From the NCBI GenBank assembly GCA_014237855.1, contig JABACD010000017.1:71977-135976 (forward strand): a stretch of 64,000 bases of DNA. The letters run 5' to 3'. This DNA is from Planctomycetota bacterium (GTDB taxonomy: Bacteria > Planctomycetota > UBA1135 > GCA-002686595). Each line of letters starts with the position of its first letter. The first letter of the stretch is position 1. The position numbers and the translations under genes were made by a program. Below are positions 45,777-56,000 of the stretch, one piece after another. The notes under the pieces were generated by a model. It saw only the letters and a list, made by a program, of their open reading frames with translations, did not search any database and was not told the origin of the DNA.

Positions 45777-46337
45777 ATGATGCGCCCCAACTGGTTCCTG
45801 GCCCTGCGAGTCCCGCCCGGTGACTGGTACCCCAGCTCCCTCCCCCCGCCCCCCGAGGGCTTCCGGTGCTTTCATCCAGAGGACCTGCATGTGACGGTTG
45901 CCTTCCTGGGTAACTGCGGCGAGACGGCCGCCCGCCGGGCCTGGGGACTCGCTGATGCCTGGGATCTCGGTCCCTTGTCGATCGCCCTCGGTGAGCTGGT
46001 TCCGATGGGGAACCGAGGGCACTACTCAGCACTCTCCTTTCTCCTGACCAGCGGGCGCGAGCTCATCGAGGCCGAGATCGAGCAGATTCGAGACGAGCTG
46101 CTCGTGGCCGCCGGAGGAGAGCCGGAGAGCAGAAGAGCAAGGGCTCACGTCACGGTTGCACGCCCCCCGAGACGGGCCTCGGCCGAGCTACGCCAGGAGG
46201 GGCTGCGCTGGGCTGGAGGCCTCAAGCTCGAGCCCGTGGAGTTACTGGTGAGCGAGATCTCCCTGTACACCTGGAACGAGAATCGGGCTTCCCGTCTGTT
46301 CCAGATCATCGAGAGCCGCGAGCTCACGGCCAGCTGA
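45777..46337 (+). CDS. thpR: RNA 2',3'-cyclic phosphodiesterase ThpR (2H family)
   Basis: 186 residues with both catalytic HxTx motifs, HVTV at 38-41 (DLHVTVAFLG) and HVTV at 124-127 (RAHVTVARPP). It opens cyclic 2',3'-phosphates to 2'-phosphates and can join RNA ends 2'-5'. A 2'-phosphate product is what KptA, encoded 18 kb away in this window, removes, so the two may act on the same damaged or spliced RNA. This link is inference. Follows the propeller lipoprotein by 34 bases. Confidence 0.88.
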   Translation: MMRPNWFLALRVPPGDWYPSSLPPPPEGFRCFHPEDLHVTVAFLGNCGETAARRAWGLADAWDLGPLSIALGELVPMGNRGHYSALSFLLTSGRELIEAEIEQIRDELLVAAGGEPESRRARAHVTVARPPRRASAELRQEGLRWAGGLKLEPVELLVSEISLYTWNENRASRLFQIIESRELTAS

Positions 46338-46368
46338 AGCCCGCTTCAATCACGACCAATCTGGACCC

Positions 46369-46386
46369 TCGAGCTGGAGAGCTCGA
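46369..46386. terminator. Hairpin between convergent thpR and glyS
   Basis: TCGAGCT-GGAG-AGCTCGA, a perfect seven-pair stem in the middle of the 85-bp convergent gap, so it could serve both genes. No U-tract. Confidence 0.45.
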
Positions 46387-46422
46387 CCGGATCCGCCCCC
46401 GAGTGGGCAGCATGGCCTCGCC

Positions 46423-47769
46423 TCAGCGCTTCCACTCCTGGACTGCCTGGTGCAGATAAGCCACCAGCTCGTCCGACTTGACCTTGTCCTGCTCCATCGA
46501 GTCGCGGTGTCTGACCGTGACCACGTTCTCCGACAAGGTGTCGCCGTCGACGGTCACACAGAAGGGGGTCCCCACCTCGTCCTGTCGACGGTAGCGTCGA
46601 CCGATGGCCGCCTTCTCGTCGTAGAAGGTGCTGAAGCGGGCCAGGCGCAGCTGCTCCTCGATCTCACGAGCTTTCTCGGGCATGCCCTCTTTCTTGACCA
46701 AAGGAAAGACAGCCACCGTCGTGGGCGCGATCAAGGGATGGAAGTGCAGCACCACGCGGATGTCCTTCTCGAGCTGTTGTTCCTCATAGGCATCGACCAT
46801 GAAGGTCAGTGCCATTCGGTCGATCCCACCAGCGGGCTCGATCACGTAGGGGAAGTACCTCTCCTTGCTCTCCGGATCGAAGTAACGCAGATCACTCCCA
46901 GAAGCCTCGGCATGACGAGAGAGGTCGAAGTCCGTCCGGCAGGCGATTCCCTCGAGCTCTCCCCAGCCAAAGGGATACTCGTACTCCACATCGGCACAGC
47001 CAGTCGAGTAGTGCGCTAGCTCGTCCTCGGCATGGTCTCGCATGCGAAGCTTCTCCGGATTGATACCGTGCCTCACATACCAATCGAAGCGTTCGTTCTT
47101 CCAGTACTCGTACCACTTGTCATTCTCGGCCGGCGGCACGAAGAACTCCATTTCGCCCTGCTCGAACTCGCGAGTACGGAAGACGAAGTTGCCGGGTGTG
47201 ATCTCATTCCGAAAGGACTTCCCGATCTGTGCAATTCCAAAGGGCGGCTTGATCCGAGAGCTCTCCAGCACATTCTTGAAGTTCAAGAAGATCCCCTGAG
47301 CCGTCTCGGGCCGCAGGTAGGCCACCGACGAAGCACCTTCGAGGGCTCCAACGTTGGTCTTGAACATCAGGTTGAATGAGCGTGCCTCAGTCAGCTCGCC
47401 ATGACACTCACCCGGCTTCTTGGAGGGCTTCTCCGGACAGCTGAGCTCATCGATGTGATCGGCTCGAAAGCGTCCCTTGCAGGTCTTGCAGTCCACCATC
47501 GGATCAGAGAAGCCTCCGACGTGGCCGGAGGTCTCCCAGACCTTGGGATTCTGGATGATCGCGGAGTCCAGGCCGACCACATCTGCACGGGTCGTGACCA
47601 TGGAGTTCCACCAGGCCTCCTTGACCTTGCGCTTGAGCTCAACCCCCAGAGGACCGTAGTCGTAGGTATTACCAATACCGCCGTAGATTTCGGAGGCCTG
47701 GAAGACGAACCCCTTGCGCTTGCAGAGGGAGACAATCTTGTCCATCAGAGTGGCTTTGGCGGCTGCCAT
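46423..47769 (-). CDS. glyS: Glycyl-tRNA synthetase (class II, homodimeric type)
   Basis: 448 residues. LCKRKGFVFQASEIYGG is the normal start; KTCKGRFRADHIDEL is the zinc-like insert, LRPETAQGIFLNFKNVL, IAQIGKSFRNEITPGNFVFR (motif 2) and ANEC-like GIACRTDFDLSRHAE, with EPAGGIDRM as motif 3. The C-terminal anticodon-binding domain follows (PTTVAVFPLVKKEGMPEKA). It charges tRNA-Gly. The single-chain alpha2 form rather than the alpha2beta2 form. Confidence 0.95.
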   Translation of the reverse strand: MAAAKATLMDKIVSLCKRKGFVFQASEIYGGIGNTYDYGPLGVELKRKVKEAWWNSMVTTRADVVGLDSAIIQNPKVWETSGHVGGFSDPMVDCKTCKGRFRADHIDELSCPEKPSKKPGECHGELTEARSFNLMFKTNVGALEGASSVAYLRPETAQGIFLNFKNVLESSRIKPPFGIAQIGKSFRNEITPGNFVFRTREFEQGEMEFFVPPAENDKWYEYWKNERFDWYVRHGINPEKLRMRDHAEDELAHYSTGCADVEYEYPFGWGELEGIACRTDFDLSRHAEASGSDLRYFDPESKERYFPYVIEPAGGIDRMALTFMVDAYEEQQLEKDIRVVLHFHPLIAPTTVAVFPLVKKEGMPEKAREIEEQLRLARFSTFYDEKAAIGRRYRRQDEVGTPFCVTVDGDTLSENVVTVRHRDSMEQDKVKSDELVAYLHQAVQEWKR

Positions 47770-47921
47770 GACGTATCGGGGTCGGTTGGGTTCTGGTTAC
47801 AAGGCGGGGAAGATACCGCGAGGCGGTCGATGAGGATATAGAGCGCAGCTGCGTGCCTCCAGAGTGCTCTCCACTCATGGGGCCCACAGCTCGGGCTCGT
47901 GCCAGTGACGGGGCGCTCGGA

Positions 47922-50357
47922 TTACTCGGGAATCACGATCTCGATCCGTGCTGCCTTACCCTTTTGGATCGTGAACTCGGCAGAGTCCCCTTCACCCAGG
48001 CCCTCGTGCCACCAGTGCGCCACGTAGGTTCCAGTCGGCAGGTCAGGGATCTGGAAGGATCCATCGGGCCCTGATACGGCAAGGTACCTGGAATCGCTCA
48101 CCACCACCCAGGCCGACATCCAGGGATGCGTTGATGAGGTGATTTCAAAGCGATCCGCGGCCTTCAGCGGGATCTTGTACTGATCTCCGGCCTCCTGATA
48201 GATCTGGAATGCCTTGTGGTACTCCGGCTTGGCCGCGATCGCCCGCGAGACCGTGTCCGAGTTTCGCAGGAAGAGCGTGCTCCCAATGGGAACATGGGTC
48301 ACGTGAGGCTCGAATCGACAGTGACGTTCATTGATGATCGTCGAGCCTGCTCCGTTCGCGCCTCTGAAGGTAGGAACCTCGATGCTGATGGCCACATTCG
48401 CCAGGCCGCCCTCCTTGGAGACCAGCCTACTGCGATCTGCAAGGTTCAGTTCGCGAACGGGTGACGAGCACATGGCGACCTGGTCCTCGGTAGCCTCGAG
48501 CTTGGGGAGTGCCTCGGTCGAGCCTTCGTATCGCACCTGGCCAAGCAGCCGCCCCATGTCCACCGGCTCGGAAGGCACCTCGACATCGACTCCCAGCTCA
48601 CCCAGTAGCTCCTGGACCAGGGCCTCGATCTCCTCGTGAGACTGAGATCGCCCTCGTATCACACCCTCCGCGTCGATCACCAGGGTCGTTGGAAAGGAGG
48701 AGACATGGTACTGCAGCGGAACTGCCGACTGGCGCTTCTGATGCAACGAGTTGCGCCAGGTGATTCCGTACTTCTTGGCCGTAGCTCGGAATGACCTCTG
48801 CTCATTCATGTCGCAATTGATGCCGAGCACGGTGACCGGCAGATCGATGTTGCGCTCGTAGAAATCAGTGATCCACCGAAGCTCTTCCTTCGCGCCTGGA
48901 GTGTAGAGGCTCCAGAAGTGCATCAAGAAGATCTGGCCGCGGTAGTCCAGGGTCTTGAACTCCACCTGCTCGACATCCTTGAGGCTCAAGACGGGGTGCT
49001 CCGCACCAGGCATGCACCAGCGGAACTGCTGCGCAAGCTCGCGAGCACTCGTTCGCTGGGAGTCGCTAGCTAGCTCCGCCATGGCGACTGCGTCGAGACA
49101 CTCGAGTCCAGCGTAGAGTTCCTCGTCCGTGTCTCCACGCAGGAGCACCCGCCCCTTGTGGAGCAAGGCTTCCAGGCGAATACGGTCGTCGGTCGTATTG
49201 AGAATCAACTTGTCCAGCACCGGCACGTAACTCTCAGGCCTGTTCTGGTCCACCCACTTTCCGAGGACCTCCACGCTCTTGAGGACGTAGTCATCGTCTG
49301 GAAAGTTCTCGAAGAGGAAATCGACCAGCTCGAACTTCAGCTCATTCCATGGCTGGTTGGACTGGCCGAATCGCTTGAAGTACCAGTTCGCCGTGTACGC
49401 CAGGCACGGGCCCGTGCCCTCGCGATAGGCTTGCTCGAAGCCCGGAAGGAACACATTGCTCCAGAGCTTCGCGGTCTTGTGGCCAGTTGCCCCGATGGCC
49501 TGCACGCGGGTGGCATAGTCCTCGATCGGGTAGCGTGGCCACAGCTCGGCTGAGACCCCCTGATCTCCGAGCTTTCTGGATTCCTCCAGCCAGGCCAGCT
49601 GAGCCTCGCGCAGATCATTCAGGATGGATTCAAACAGGGGCGACCCCGCCATCTTGGCTGCCTCTGTACTCGGATATCCGTCGACCAGGATCCGCCAGAT
49701 CTCCTCGGCTTGCGCCCTCCGGGCAGGATCATTCTTGTAGCTCTTGCTGGTCAGGATCGAGGCCTCGGTGTACAGCGCCTTGGCCACCACGGCCTTGCGC
49801 TGAGACTGCTCCCCGACCTTTCGAATGATCTCGAGAATGTACTCCTCACCCAGGAGGCCTCGGAGGGGCTTGAGATAGTCAAGACCCTCGAACCAGTAGG
49901 CACCTGAGGCGTACTCCCCTGCCAGTCTGTCGAGATGCTTCTTCAGGAAGAGTGCCCGATTCTTCGAGCCCTCGTGGATGGTGGATGCGTAGCTGACCAG
50001 CCACATGTCTGCCGCTCCGTTGCCTTCTTCGGCGAGGGCCTCGAAGGTCGGGTAGAAGTCCATCACCGGGGAAGGCGGCATCTTCGCACGAGGATTGCCC
50101 ACGCGACGAAGTTCACGCACCTCGAAGGCGTGTCCCTCCATCTCGTTCTCGAACCGCCTGTTGAGGACCTCGTAGGCCTCCATCTCGGCCCGCTGACGCT
50201 CGGCCAGGTCCTCAGCTTCACTGGAGCTTTCCGCATCTTGAAGGAGTTCGACGCTTGAGTTGGGAGACGGGGAGCTCAGGTCCGGGGAGCCCGCCAGCGG
50301 CAGATTCCTGGAAGCGGAGAAGGGAGCAAGCAGGAGTAGTGTCGAAGCGAACCACAT
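47922..50357 (-). CDS. Exported TlpA-like thioredoxin-fold protein without CXXC, plus cupredoxin-like C-terminal domain
   Basis: 811 residues with a short signal peptide. Helical repeats fill about 60-450. A TlpA/AhpC-type fold follows, but where the redox motif WCxxC should be the sequence reads FWSLYTPGAKEEL (about residues 479-491), with no Cys. The rest of the fold is intact (VTVLGINCDMNEQ, VSSFPTTLVIDAEGVIRG). The last ~230 residues resemble methylamine-utilisation/cupredoxin-like and carboxypeptidase-regulatory domains (HVPIGSTLFLRNSD, SSTHPWMSAWVVVS, DLPTGTYVAHWWHEG), with His residues that could bind copper. Probably a periplasmic non-redox binding protein. Confidence 0.75.
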   Translation of the reverse strand: MWFASTLLLLAPFSASRNLPLAGSPDLSSPSPNSSVELLQDAESSSEAEDLAERQRAEMEAYEVLNRRFENEMEGHAFEVRELRRVGNPRAKMPPSPVMDFYPTFEALAEEGNGAADMWLVSYASTIHEGSKNRALFLKKHLDRLAGEYASGAYWFEGLDYLKPLRGLLGEEYILEIIRKVGEQSQRKAVVAKALYTEASILTSKSYKNDPARRAQAEEIWRILVDGYPSTEAAKMAGSPLFESILNDLREAQLAWLEESRKLGDQGVSAELWPRYPIEDYATRVQAIGATGHKTAKLWSNVFLPGFEQAYREGTGPCLAYTANWYFKRFGQSNQPWNELKFELVDFLFENFPDDDYVLKSVEVLGKWVDQNRPESYVPVLDKLILNTTDDRIRLEALLHKGRVLLRGDTDEELYAGLECLDAVAMAELASDSQRTSARELAQQFRWCMPGAEHPVLSLKDVEQVEFKTLDYRGQIFLMHFWSLYTPGAKEELRWITDFYERNIDLPVTVLGINCDMNEQRSFRATAKKYGITWRNSLHQKRQSAVPLQYHVSSFPTTLVIDAEGVIRGRSQSHEEIEALVQELLGELGVDVEVPSEPVDMGRLLGQVRYEGSTEALPKLEATEDQVAMCSSPVRELNLADRSRLVSKEGGLANVAISIEVPTFRGANGAGSTIINERHCRFEPHVTHVPIGSTLFLRNSDTVSRAIAAKPEYHKAFQIYQEAGDQYKIPLKAADRFEITSSTHPWMSAWVVVSDSRYLAVSGPDGSFQIPDLPTGTYVAHWWHEGLGEGDSAEFTIQKGKAARIEIVIPE

Positions 50358-50559
50358 GGATCAGGCAGTCGTAAATGGAGGAGAGAAGGGCCTTTGGGTC
50401 CGGCAGTATAGGAGAGAGCCGGGGCGTCCTGCTCTTTCGGCCTGGAATCGAGCTCGACGCAACTGGATTTCCGCAGTGGATCCCTTTGATGTTGGTGGGA
50501 AGGCACGATGAGGAGGGAAATACGGACGCCATCCAGGGCCCCTACCTATAATTCTCCCC

Positions 50560-51813
50560 ATGACGCTGCCTCCCGATACCCGGCCGAAGCCCGAGATTCC
50601 GGTCCCTGCCCCCCCGTCGAGGACCTGGAAGGCCTCTCTGGCCAGCCTGGCCAATCAGCAGCCGGCCGCGGAGGAGCTCTCCCGGATTCAGGACGCCGTC
50701 CTGGATGGAGAGCGCATTTCCCAGGCCGATGCGCTCTACCTCCATGAGAACGCGGACCTGGCCCTCCTCGGAGATCTGGCTGACACGGTCCGGAAGCGAA
50801 AGCACCCTGAGGGTCTCGTCACCTACATCGTCGACCGCAACATCAACCCGACCAATGTCTGCGTCACCGACTGTGGCTTCTGCGCTTTCTATCGGCCACC
50901 GAAGCACGACGAAGCCTACGTGCTGGACCGTGAGGTGATCCTGGACAAGGTACGAGCGACTGCTGAGCTGGGTGGGCGCCAGCTCCTCATGCAGGGAGGG
51001 CACCACCCCAAGATCAAGTCGGACTGGTGGTGCGATCTGATCTCGGACATTCGCTCCAAGTTCCCCGCCATCAACTGCCACGCTCTCTCAGCACCGGAGC
51101 TGGACTTCTTGTCGGTGATCGAGAAGAGACCTGTGCAGGAGATCATATCGGAGCTGAAGGACGCGGGCCTCGGCTCAGTCCCCGGCGCAGGAGCAGAGAT
51201 TCTCGTGGAGCGCGTAAGAAAGATCATCGCCCCCAAGAAGACTGACACCGACCGCTGGCTTGAAGTCCATCGCCACGTGCACGAAGCCGGCCTACGCTCC
51301 TCGGCAACCATGATGTTCGGCAACGTCGAGACCGCGCCAGAGCGAATCGAACACCTCAAGCGCTTGAGAGATCTCCAGGATCAGACCGGTGGCTTCACAG
51401 CGTTTGCCTGCTGGAATACCCAGCCGGACGGCGTGCCCGAAGAGCACCTCTACCCCCGACGCACCACGCCCACCCAGTACCTTCGAGTCAATGCTGTCGC
51501 GAGGATCTTCCTCGACAACTTCGATAACGTCCAGACCAGCTACGTCACCCAGGGCATGAAGATGTCCCAGGTCAGCCTCCGCTTTGGTTGCAATGACTTT
51601 GGTGGGACCATGCTCGAGGAGAATGTGGTCTCAGCTGCTGGCTGCTTCCATCTCGAGTCAATCCAGAAGATTGAACGAGTCATCGAGAGCGCGGGCTTCT
51701 TGCCACGCCAACGCAACTCCTGGTATGGCATCGTTGACGACCGTCACGATGGACCAACTCACCCGCAAGACGCCGAAGAGGCACGCATCTGTTCACCGGC
51801 CGTTGAGGCCTAG
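50560..51813 (+). CDS. mqnC: Cyclic dehypoxanthinyl futalosine synthase MqnC
   Basis: 417 residues. The radical-SAM cluster motif is CVTDCGFC, followed by AFYRPPKHDEAY. GGRQLLMQGGHHP, GLGSVPGAGAEIL, TTP-like SATMMFGNVET and GGFTAFACWNTQP are the MqnC signature, which distinguishes it from MqnE. It cyclises dehypoxanthinyl futalosine in the futalosine route to menaquinone. The next gene is mqnE, 9 bases later. The N-terminal ~80 residues are Pro-rich and less conserved. Confidence 0.92.
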   Translation: MTLPPDTRPKPEIPVPAPPSRTWKASLASLANQQPAAEELSRIQDAVLDGERISQADALYLHENADLALLGDLADTVRKRKHPEGLVTYIVDRNINPTNVCVTDCGFCAFYRPPKHDEAYVLDREVILDKVRATAELGGRQLLMQGGHHPKIKSDWWCDLISDIRSKFPAINCHALSAPELDFLSVIEKRPVQEIISELKDAGLGSVPGAGAEILVERVRKIIAPKKTDTDRWLEVHRHVHEAGLRSSATMMFGNVETAPERIEHLKRLRDLQDQTGGFTAFACWNTQPDGVPEEHLYPRRTTPTQYLRVNAVARIFLDNFDNVQTSYVTQGMKMSQVSLRFGCNDFGGTMLEENVVSAAGCFHLESIQKIERVIESAGFLPRQRNSWYGIVDDRHDGPTHPQDAEEARICSPAVEA

Positions 51814-51822
51814 AACCAAGAG

Positions 51823-52983
51823 ATGATCAACGCCACAACCAAGTTCGACCCTTGCGCAGAGGCAAATCTGCAGAAGCGTGCAGACCTCTCAGGCCTGGGG
51901 AACATCGCCGAGAAGGTCCTCTCCGGTACACGCCTGGACCATGACGATGGCATGCAGCTCTACCAGACCGATGAGCTGCACACGGTGGGAGCACTGGCCA
52001 ACTACGTACGCGAGAAGCTCAACGGCGACCGCACCTACTTCAACGTCAACCAGCACGTCAACTACACGAACCTCTGTAACAAGTTCTGCGACTTCTGCTC
52101 CTTCGACCGGCAACCCGGCCAGAAGGGGGCTTATCAGATGACGCCGGAGCAGGCGGCCCAGAAGATCCGCGAGCAGCTCGACGAGCCAGTGACCGAGGTC
52201 CACATCGTTGGAGGCGTCTGGCCGCGACTGCCCTACGAGTATTACCTCGAGTTGCTTCGCGCGGTGAAACAAGCTCGCCCCTCGATCCACATCAAGGCCT
52301 TCACGATGGTCGAGATCGACCAGATCCAAAAGGTCGCGAAGAAGCCGCTCGAGACGGTCCTGGAGGAGCTACGCGAGGCCGGCCTCGACTCCTGCCCTGG
52401 AGGTGGAGCGGAGATCTTCTCTGATCGTGTCCACCAGGAGGGATACGACAAGAAGATCAGCGGAGACGAGTGGTTGGCCATGGCCCGCGATGTCCACCTG
52501 GCGGGGCTGCGCTCGAATTGCACCATGCTGCACGGCCACGTCGAGACCCTCGAGGAGCGCGTGGACCATCTCGAACGACTGCGAAGGCTTCAGGACAAGA
52601 CCGGTGGCTTCCAGGCCTACATCCCACTCTCCTTCCATCCGGCCAACAACGAGTGGTCCCACCTCCCTGGGCCAACGGCTCTGGACGAGCTGCGCGAGAT
52701 CGCCATCGGACGCCTGATGCTCGACAATATCCAGCACATCAAGGCCTATTGGATTCTGATGGACATCCCCATCGCGCAGCTGGCTCTCTCCTTCGGAGCT
52801 GACGACGTGGACGGAACGGTCGTCGAGGAGAAGATCTACCACGATGCTGGGGCGACGACCCCCCAGGAGGTCCAGCGCGAGGACCTGATCGACTGGATTC
52901 GCGAGGCCGGACGCATTCCGATCGAGCGCGACACCTTGTACGGGGTTGTCTGGTCTGGAGAGGCCCAGGCCCAGGAGAACTGA
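51823..52983 (+). CDS. mqnE: Aminofutalosine synthase MqnE
   Basis: 386 residues. Radical-SAM motif CNKFCDFC in YTNLCNKFCDFCSFDRQP, then TEVHIVGGVWPRLPYEYY, DSCPGGGAEIF and CTMLHGHVETLEERVDH. It joins 3-enolpyruvyloxy-benzoate to SAM-derived adenosine to give aminofutalosine, the first committed step of the futalosine pathway. With mqnC this shows menaquinone is made; MqnA, MqnB and MqnD are not in the window. Menaquinol is the likely electron source for the redox operon at 22902-26361. Confidence 0.92.
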   Translation: MINATTKFDPCAEANLQKRADLSGLGNIAEKVLSGTRLDHDDGMQLYQTDELHTVGALANYVREKLNGDRTYFNVNQHVNYTNLCNKFCDFCSFDRQPGQKGAYQMTPEQAAQKIREQLDEPVTEVHIVGGVWPRLPYEYYLELLRAVKQARPSIHIKAFTMVEIDQIQKVAKKPLETVLEELREAGLDSCPGGGAEIFSDRVHQEGYDKKISGDEWLAMARDVHLAGLRSNCTMLHGHVETLEERVDHLERLRRLQDKTGGFQAYIPLSFHPANNEWSHLPGPTALDELREIAIGRLMLDNIQHIKAYWILMDIPIAQLALSFGADDVDGTVVEEKIYHDAGATTPQEVQREDLIDWIREAGRIPIERDTLYGVVWSGEAQAQEN

Positions 52984-53003
52984 GCCCCCGCAGGATCTCG
53001 TCT

Positions 53004-53019
53004 GCACTCCATGGAGTGC
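53004..53019. terminator. 16-bp perfect palindrome between convergent genes
   Basis: GCACTCCATGGAGTGC lies in the 90-bp gap between mqnE and the convergent metallopeptidase gene. It could form a hairpin in both transcripts; no U-tract follows. Confidence 0.4.
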
Positions 53020-53073
53020 CCCAGGTCCCGACCAGGGCACCTGTCTCCCCATGATCGGGGGGGCGTGACCCGG

Positions 53074-56000
53074 TCAGTTCTCGCCGTCGTCGTCCCGAAA
53101 GACAGTGACCCAGTGGACCAGCTCGGGTGAGAAGCTCCGGTCCAGCGCAGTCAGGCGGTCGCAGTGCCTCAGGACTCCCGCGGAGTCGACGAAGGCAAGC
53201 CATGAGCGATGCTGCCCCATGAGGTCCTCCTCAGGTGGATTGGGCTGCCAGCGATAGGTTACCGAGCGCCAGCTCAAGTCCTCCATGGACTCCGTCAGGT
53301 CGCTGCTCAGCTTGCTGAGGCGCTGTTCGGAGAGCTTGTCAGGCAAGGCCAATAGCAGCGGCTGATCCGCACCGACTCGCCACATCATCGTGCGTACATT
53401 CGTCATGTACTTGATGACCTTCTCGAGCAGTGCGTCCTGCTGCTCGTCGCTCTCGGCCTCCGTCCACTCGGGCATTGAGGCCCAGACCAGGATCGTACCC
53501 GTGCTATCCGGCACCATCCCGGCCACCGGACGATTGATCAGTCGACGGAAGTTGTCGGGGGTGGGTGCCAGGAGGTCGAGCCCCGCATCCACGCGAAAGG
53601 CCTCCTCTCCCCCGGACGATAGGGGCCGCCCCAGCTGCTGAGAGCGATCGAGACGCTGGATCGTCGGCTCATTCACCCTGATGGCTCCCATACCCGTGGC
53701 AAACCCGATGCGTCCTTCGATCGGTGTGCCCAGAGCGTCGTGGTAGGAACCGAGATACCGATCCTCAATCCAGAAGTGCACCGCAGCGCCGTCCACGATG
53801 GCGCGGAGTTCAAAGTTGCTCCGTGGCGAGTCGAACCCTATCGACCCTGAGCGCACCGAGCCCGAGAGCGGACCGTCTCGGTCGCGGAGACCGCTCACTC
53901 GCCAGCTGACACCGTCGAGCTCCTCGGGCTCCTCCTTCTTTCCAATCGAGTACATGAAATCACCGGCGGTGAAGGCCAGCCGGATGTTTCTGTCACGCCG
54001 GCCGTATCCCAAGATCAGGGCTCCGGAGGCAAAGGACGTCGTGAACTTGACACGACAGCGGATGGCGTAGCGGCCAGCGGGTTGTCCCAACTCGGTCAGA
54101 GCAAACGCATGACGGTTGTGGGCTCGACGGTCCAGGATCCCCGTATCCGTGCGAGGCTTGAAGCGTCCCACGTGCAGGGCTCCGTCGGGCTCGGAGTACC
54201 AGCAGCCCTCCACACGCCGCTCCTCGTAGCCGGTCAGGCCATCCTCGGTCCAGCCCTCGATACCCAGCAAGCTCTCCGGCTCGTCCCAGGGGTGCAGGAA
54301 GTCTGCGGGCAGCTGCGGGACCGCCTGGTGCAAGAGCTCCATCCCCAACCAGGCAGCCAGCCGATTGTATTCGGCGACAAGTGCGGCAGCAGCCAGCGGC
54401 ATGCCCGCTTGTGCCATCGCGTTCCTCTGCTCCAAGATGGCTGCGAGGAGCCCCTCGGTCCTCGGCAGGGAGAAGGGCGCCGGCCGCAGCTCCACAGGAT
54501 CCGCAGCAGACTGAAGGTGGCCAAGGATGACATCGTTGCGCAGGACCCAGGCAGCCTCCTTGGCGCCGATCGATTCCAGGACACTCGCCAGCTTGGACTT
54601 GCGCCGCGGTGCGTGTTCGTCAACTCCCCAGGCCCAAAGGTAGGCGCGAGCCGCCTCCTTCTCCTTCTCCATGTCGAGGAGCAGATCTCCCGCCCTCCAG
54701 GCATGGTCCTGTCCCCAGTAGGGCTCGGCCCGTGAACGCGACCAGGTCCAGGTCTGCGAGTCGTAGACCCATCCACTGCCAGCCATCTCGATACTCGGCG
54801 TGTAGCGCGATGTCCATGGCGCTCGATCGTCCCAGTAGAAGCCCGCCAGGAACTCCTGGAAGGCAGCGGCAAAGGCGCTGAAATCCCCTGGGCGTCCATC
54901 CTTGCCATCCGCAAAGTTCGCCACGAACCAGGCTTCGGGATCCTGAGAGCGACTCTTCAGGCCCCTCATGTAGGGCTCGAGACGGTCATAGAAGACAGGA
55001 CGACGCGCTTGGTCCTGCCAGAGCTTCAGGTAGACGTAGAGCGCGTAGCCCGCGACGTAGTTGTCACGGTAGTCCTCGATCTCCCCTGTCAGCAGTTCAC
55101 GGAGCTTCTGCTCGTTTCCGTAGCCCTTGATCAGAGCACCTTCCACGGTTCCAAAGTTGATGTGATCTTCGACGAACTCCTCGTCGTGGTAGCTCCCGTA
55201 GCTCCCTCCCGTCCAGACCGCCTTGCCCTCCGCCAGCCAGGCGGGAGTGCCGGGATAGATGGCGCCGTCGAAGCGGTGCGTCAGCTCGTGGGTGATCAGA
55301 TGCCCGAGACCTTCGATGGTCCCGCAGGAGAAGCGCAGGGTCGTCGTGTCTCCCCCCTGGAAGCCGCCCACCCACCAGAAGCCCGCGCCCTCGGCTTCCA
55401 GTCCGGCTGCCTCGGGCACGACGCGCACGAGCCCCTGTCGTTCCAGGAATGGATCCTCTCCGAACCAGCGGGCGAGCCGATCGTGGTGATACTCGACCGT
55501 CTCCGCTGTCCCAAGAAGCGTCTCCTGCCCACAGCACGTCTCGATCCGGTAGGCACCTCTCGGGGAGATCGCCAGTCCCGGAAAGGACTGGTCGCTGTGA
55601 ATCAGCGAGAACTCCCGGGCCTCGTCCTCATCCATCTCCTCGAGCTGCTCGACGGAGAGCGGCTCACCAAGATCGCCAGCCAGACGCGCACGTGACTTGC
55701 CCAGTGCCTCCAGAGCCCACCGCATCAGGGCGGGTATACCCTCGGGGACAGGCCCCTGGAGATCATCGAAGGATCCCTGAGCTGCCAGACCACGGACGAT
55801 TCGTGCAGCCCGAACCGCCGTCGAGTGATCGCCCTGAGAGGTGGCGCGTGAGTGAACTCGCTTGAGGTCCTTGATCACGGCATCGATCTGCCGCCGCCCC
55901 ACCACAGGACCGGAGTCGAGCTCCGCGAGCTGGGACTTCATGAGCGCAGGCATCGGTCGAGCAAGTTCCCGCGCGAGCCTGTCCGCCCAGCCCGCCGTCA

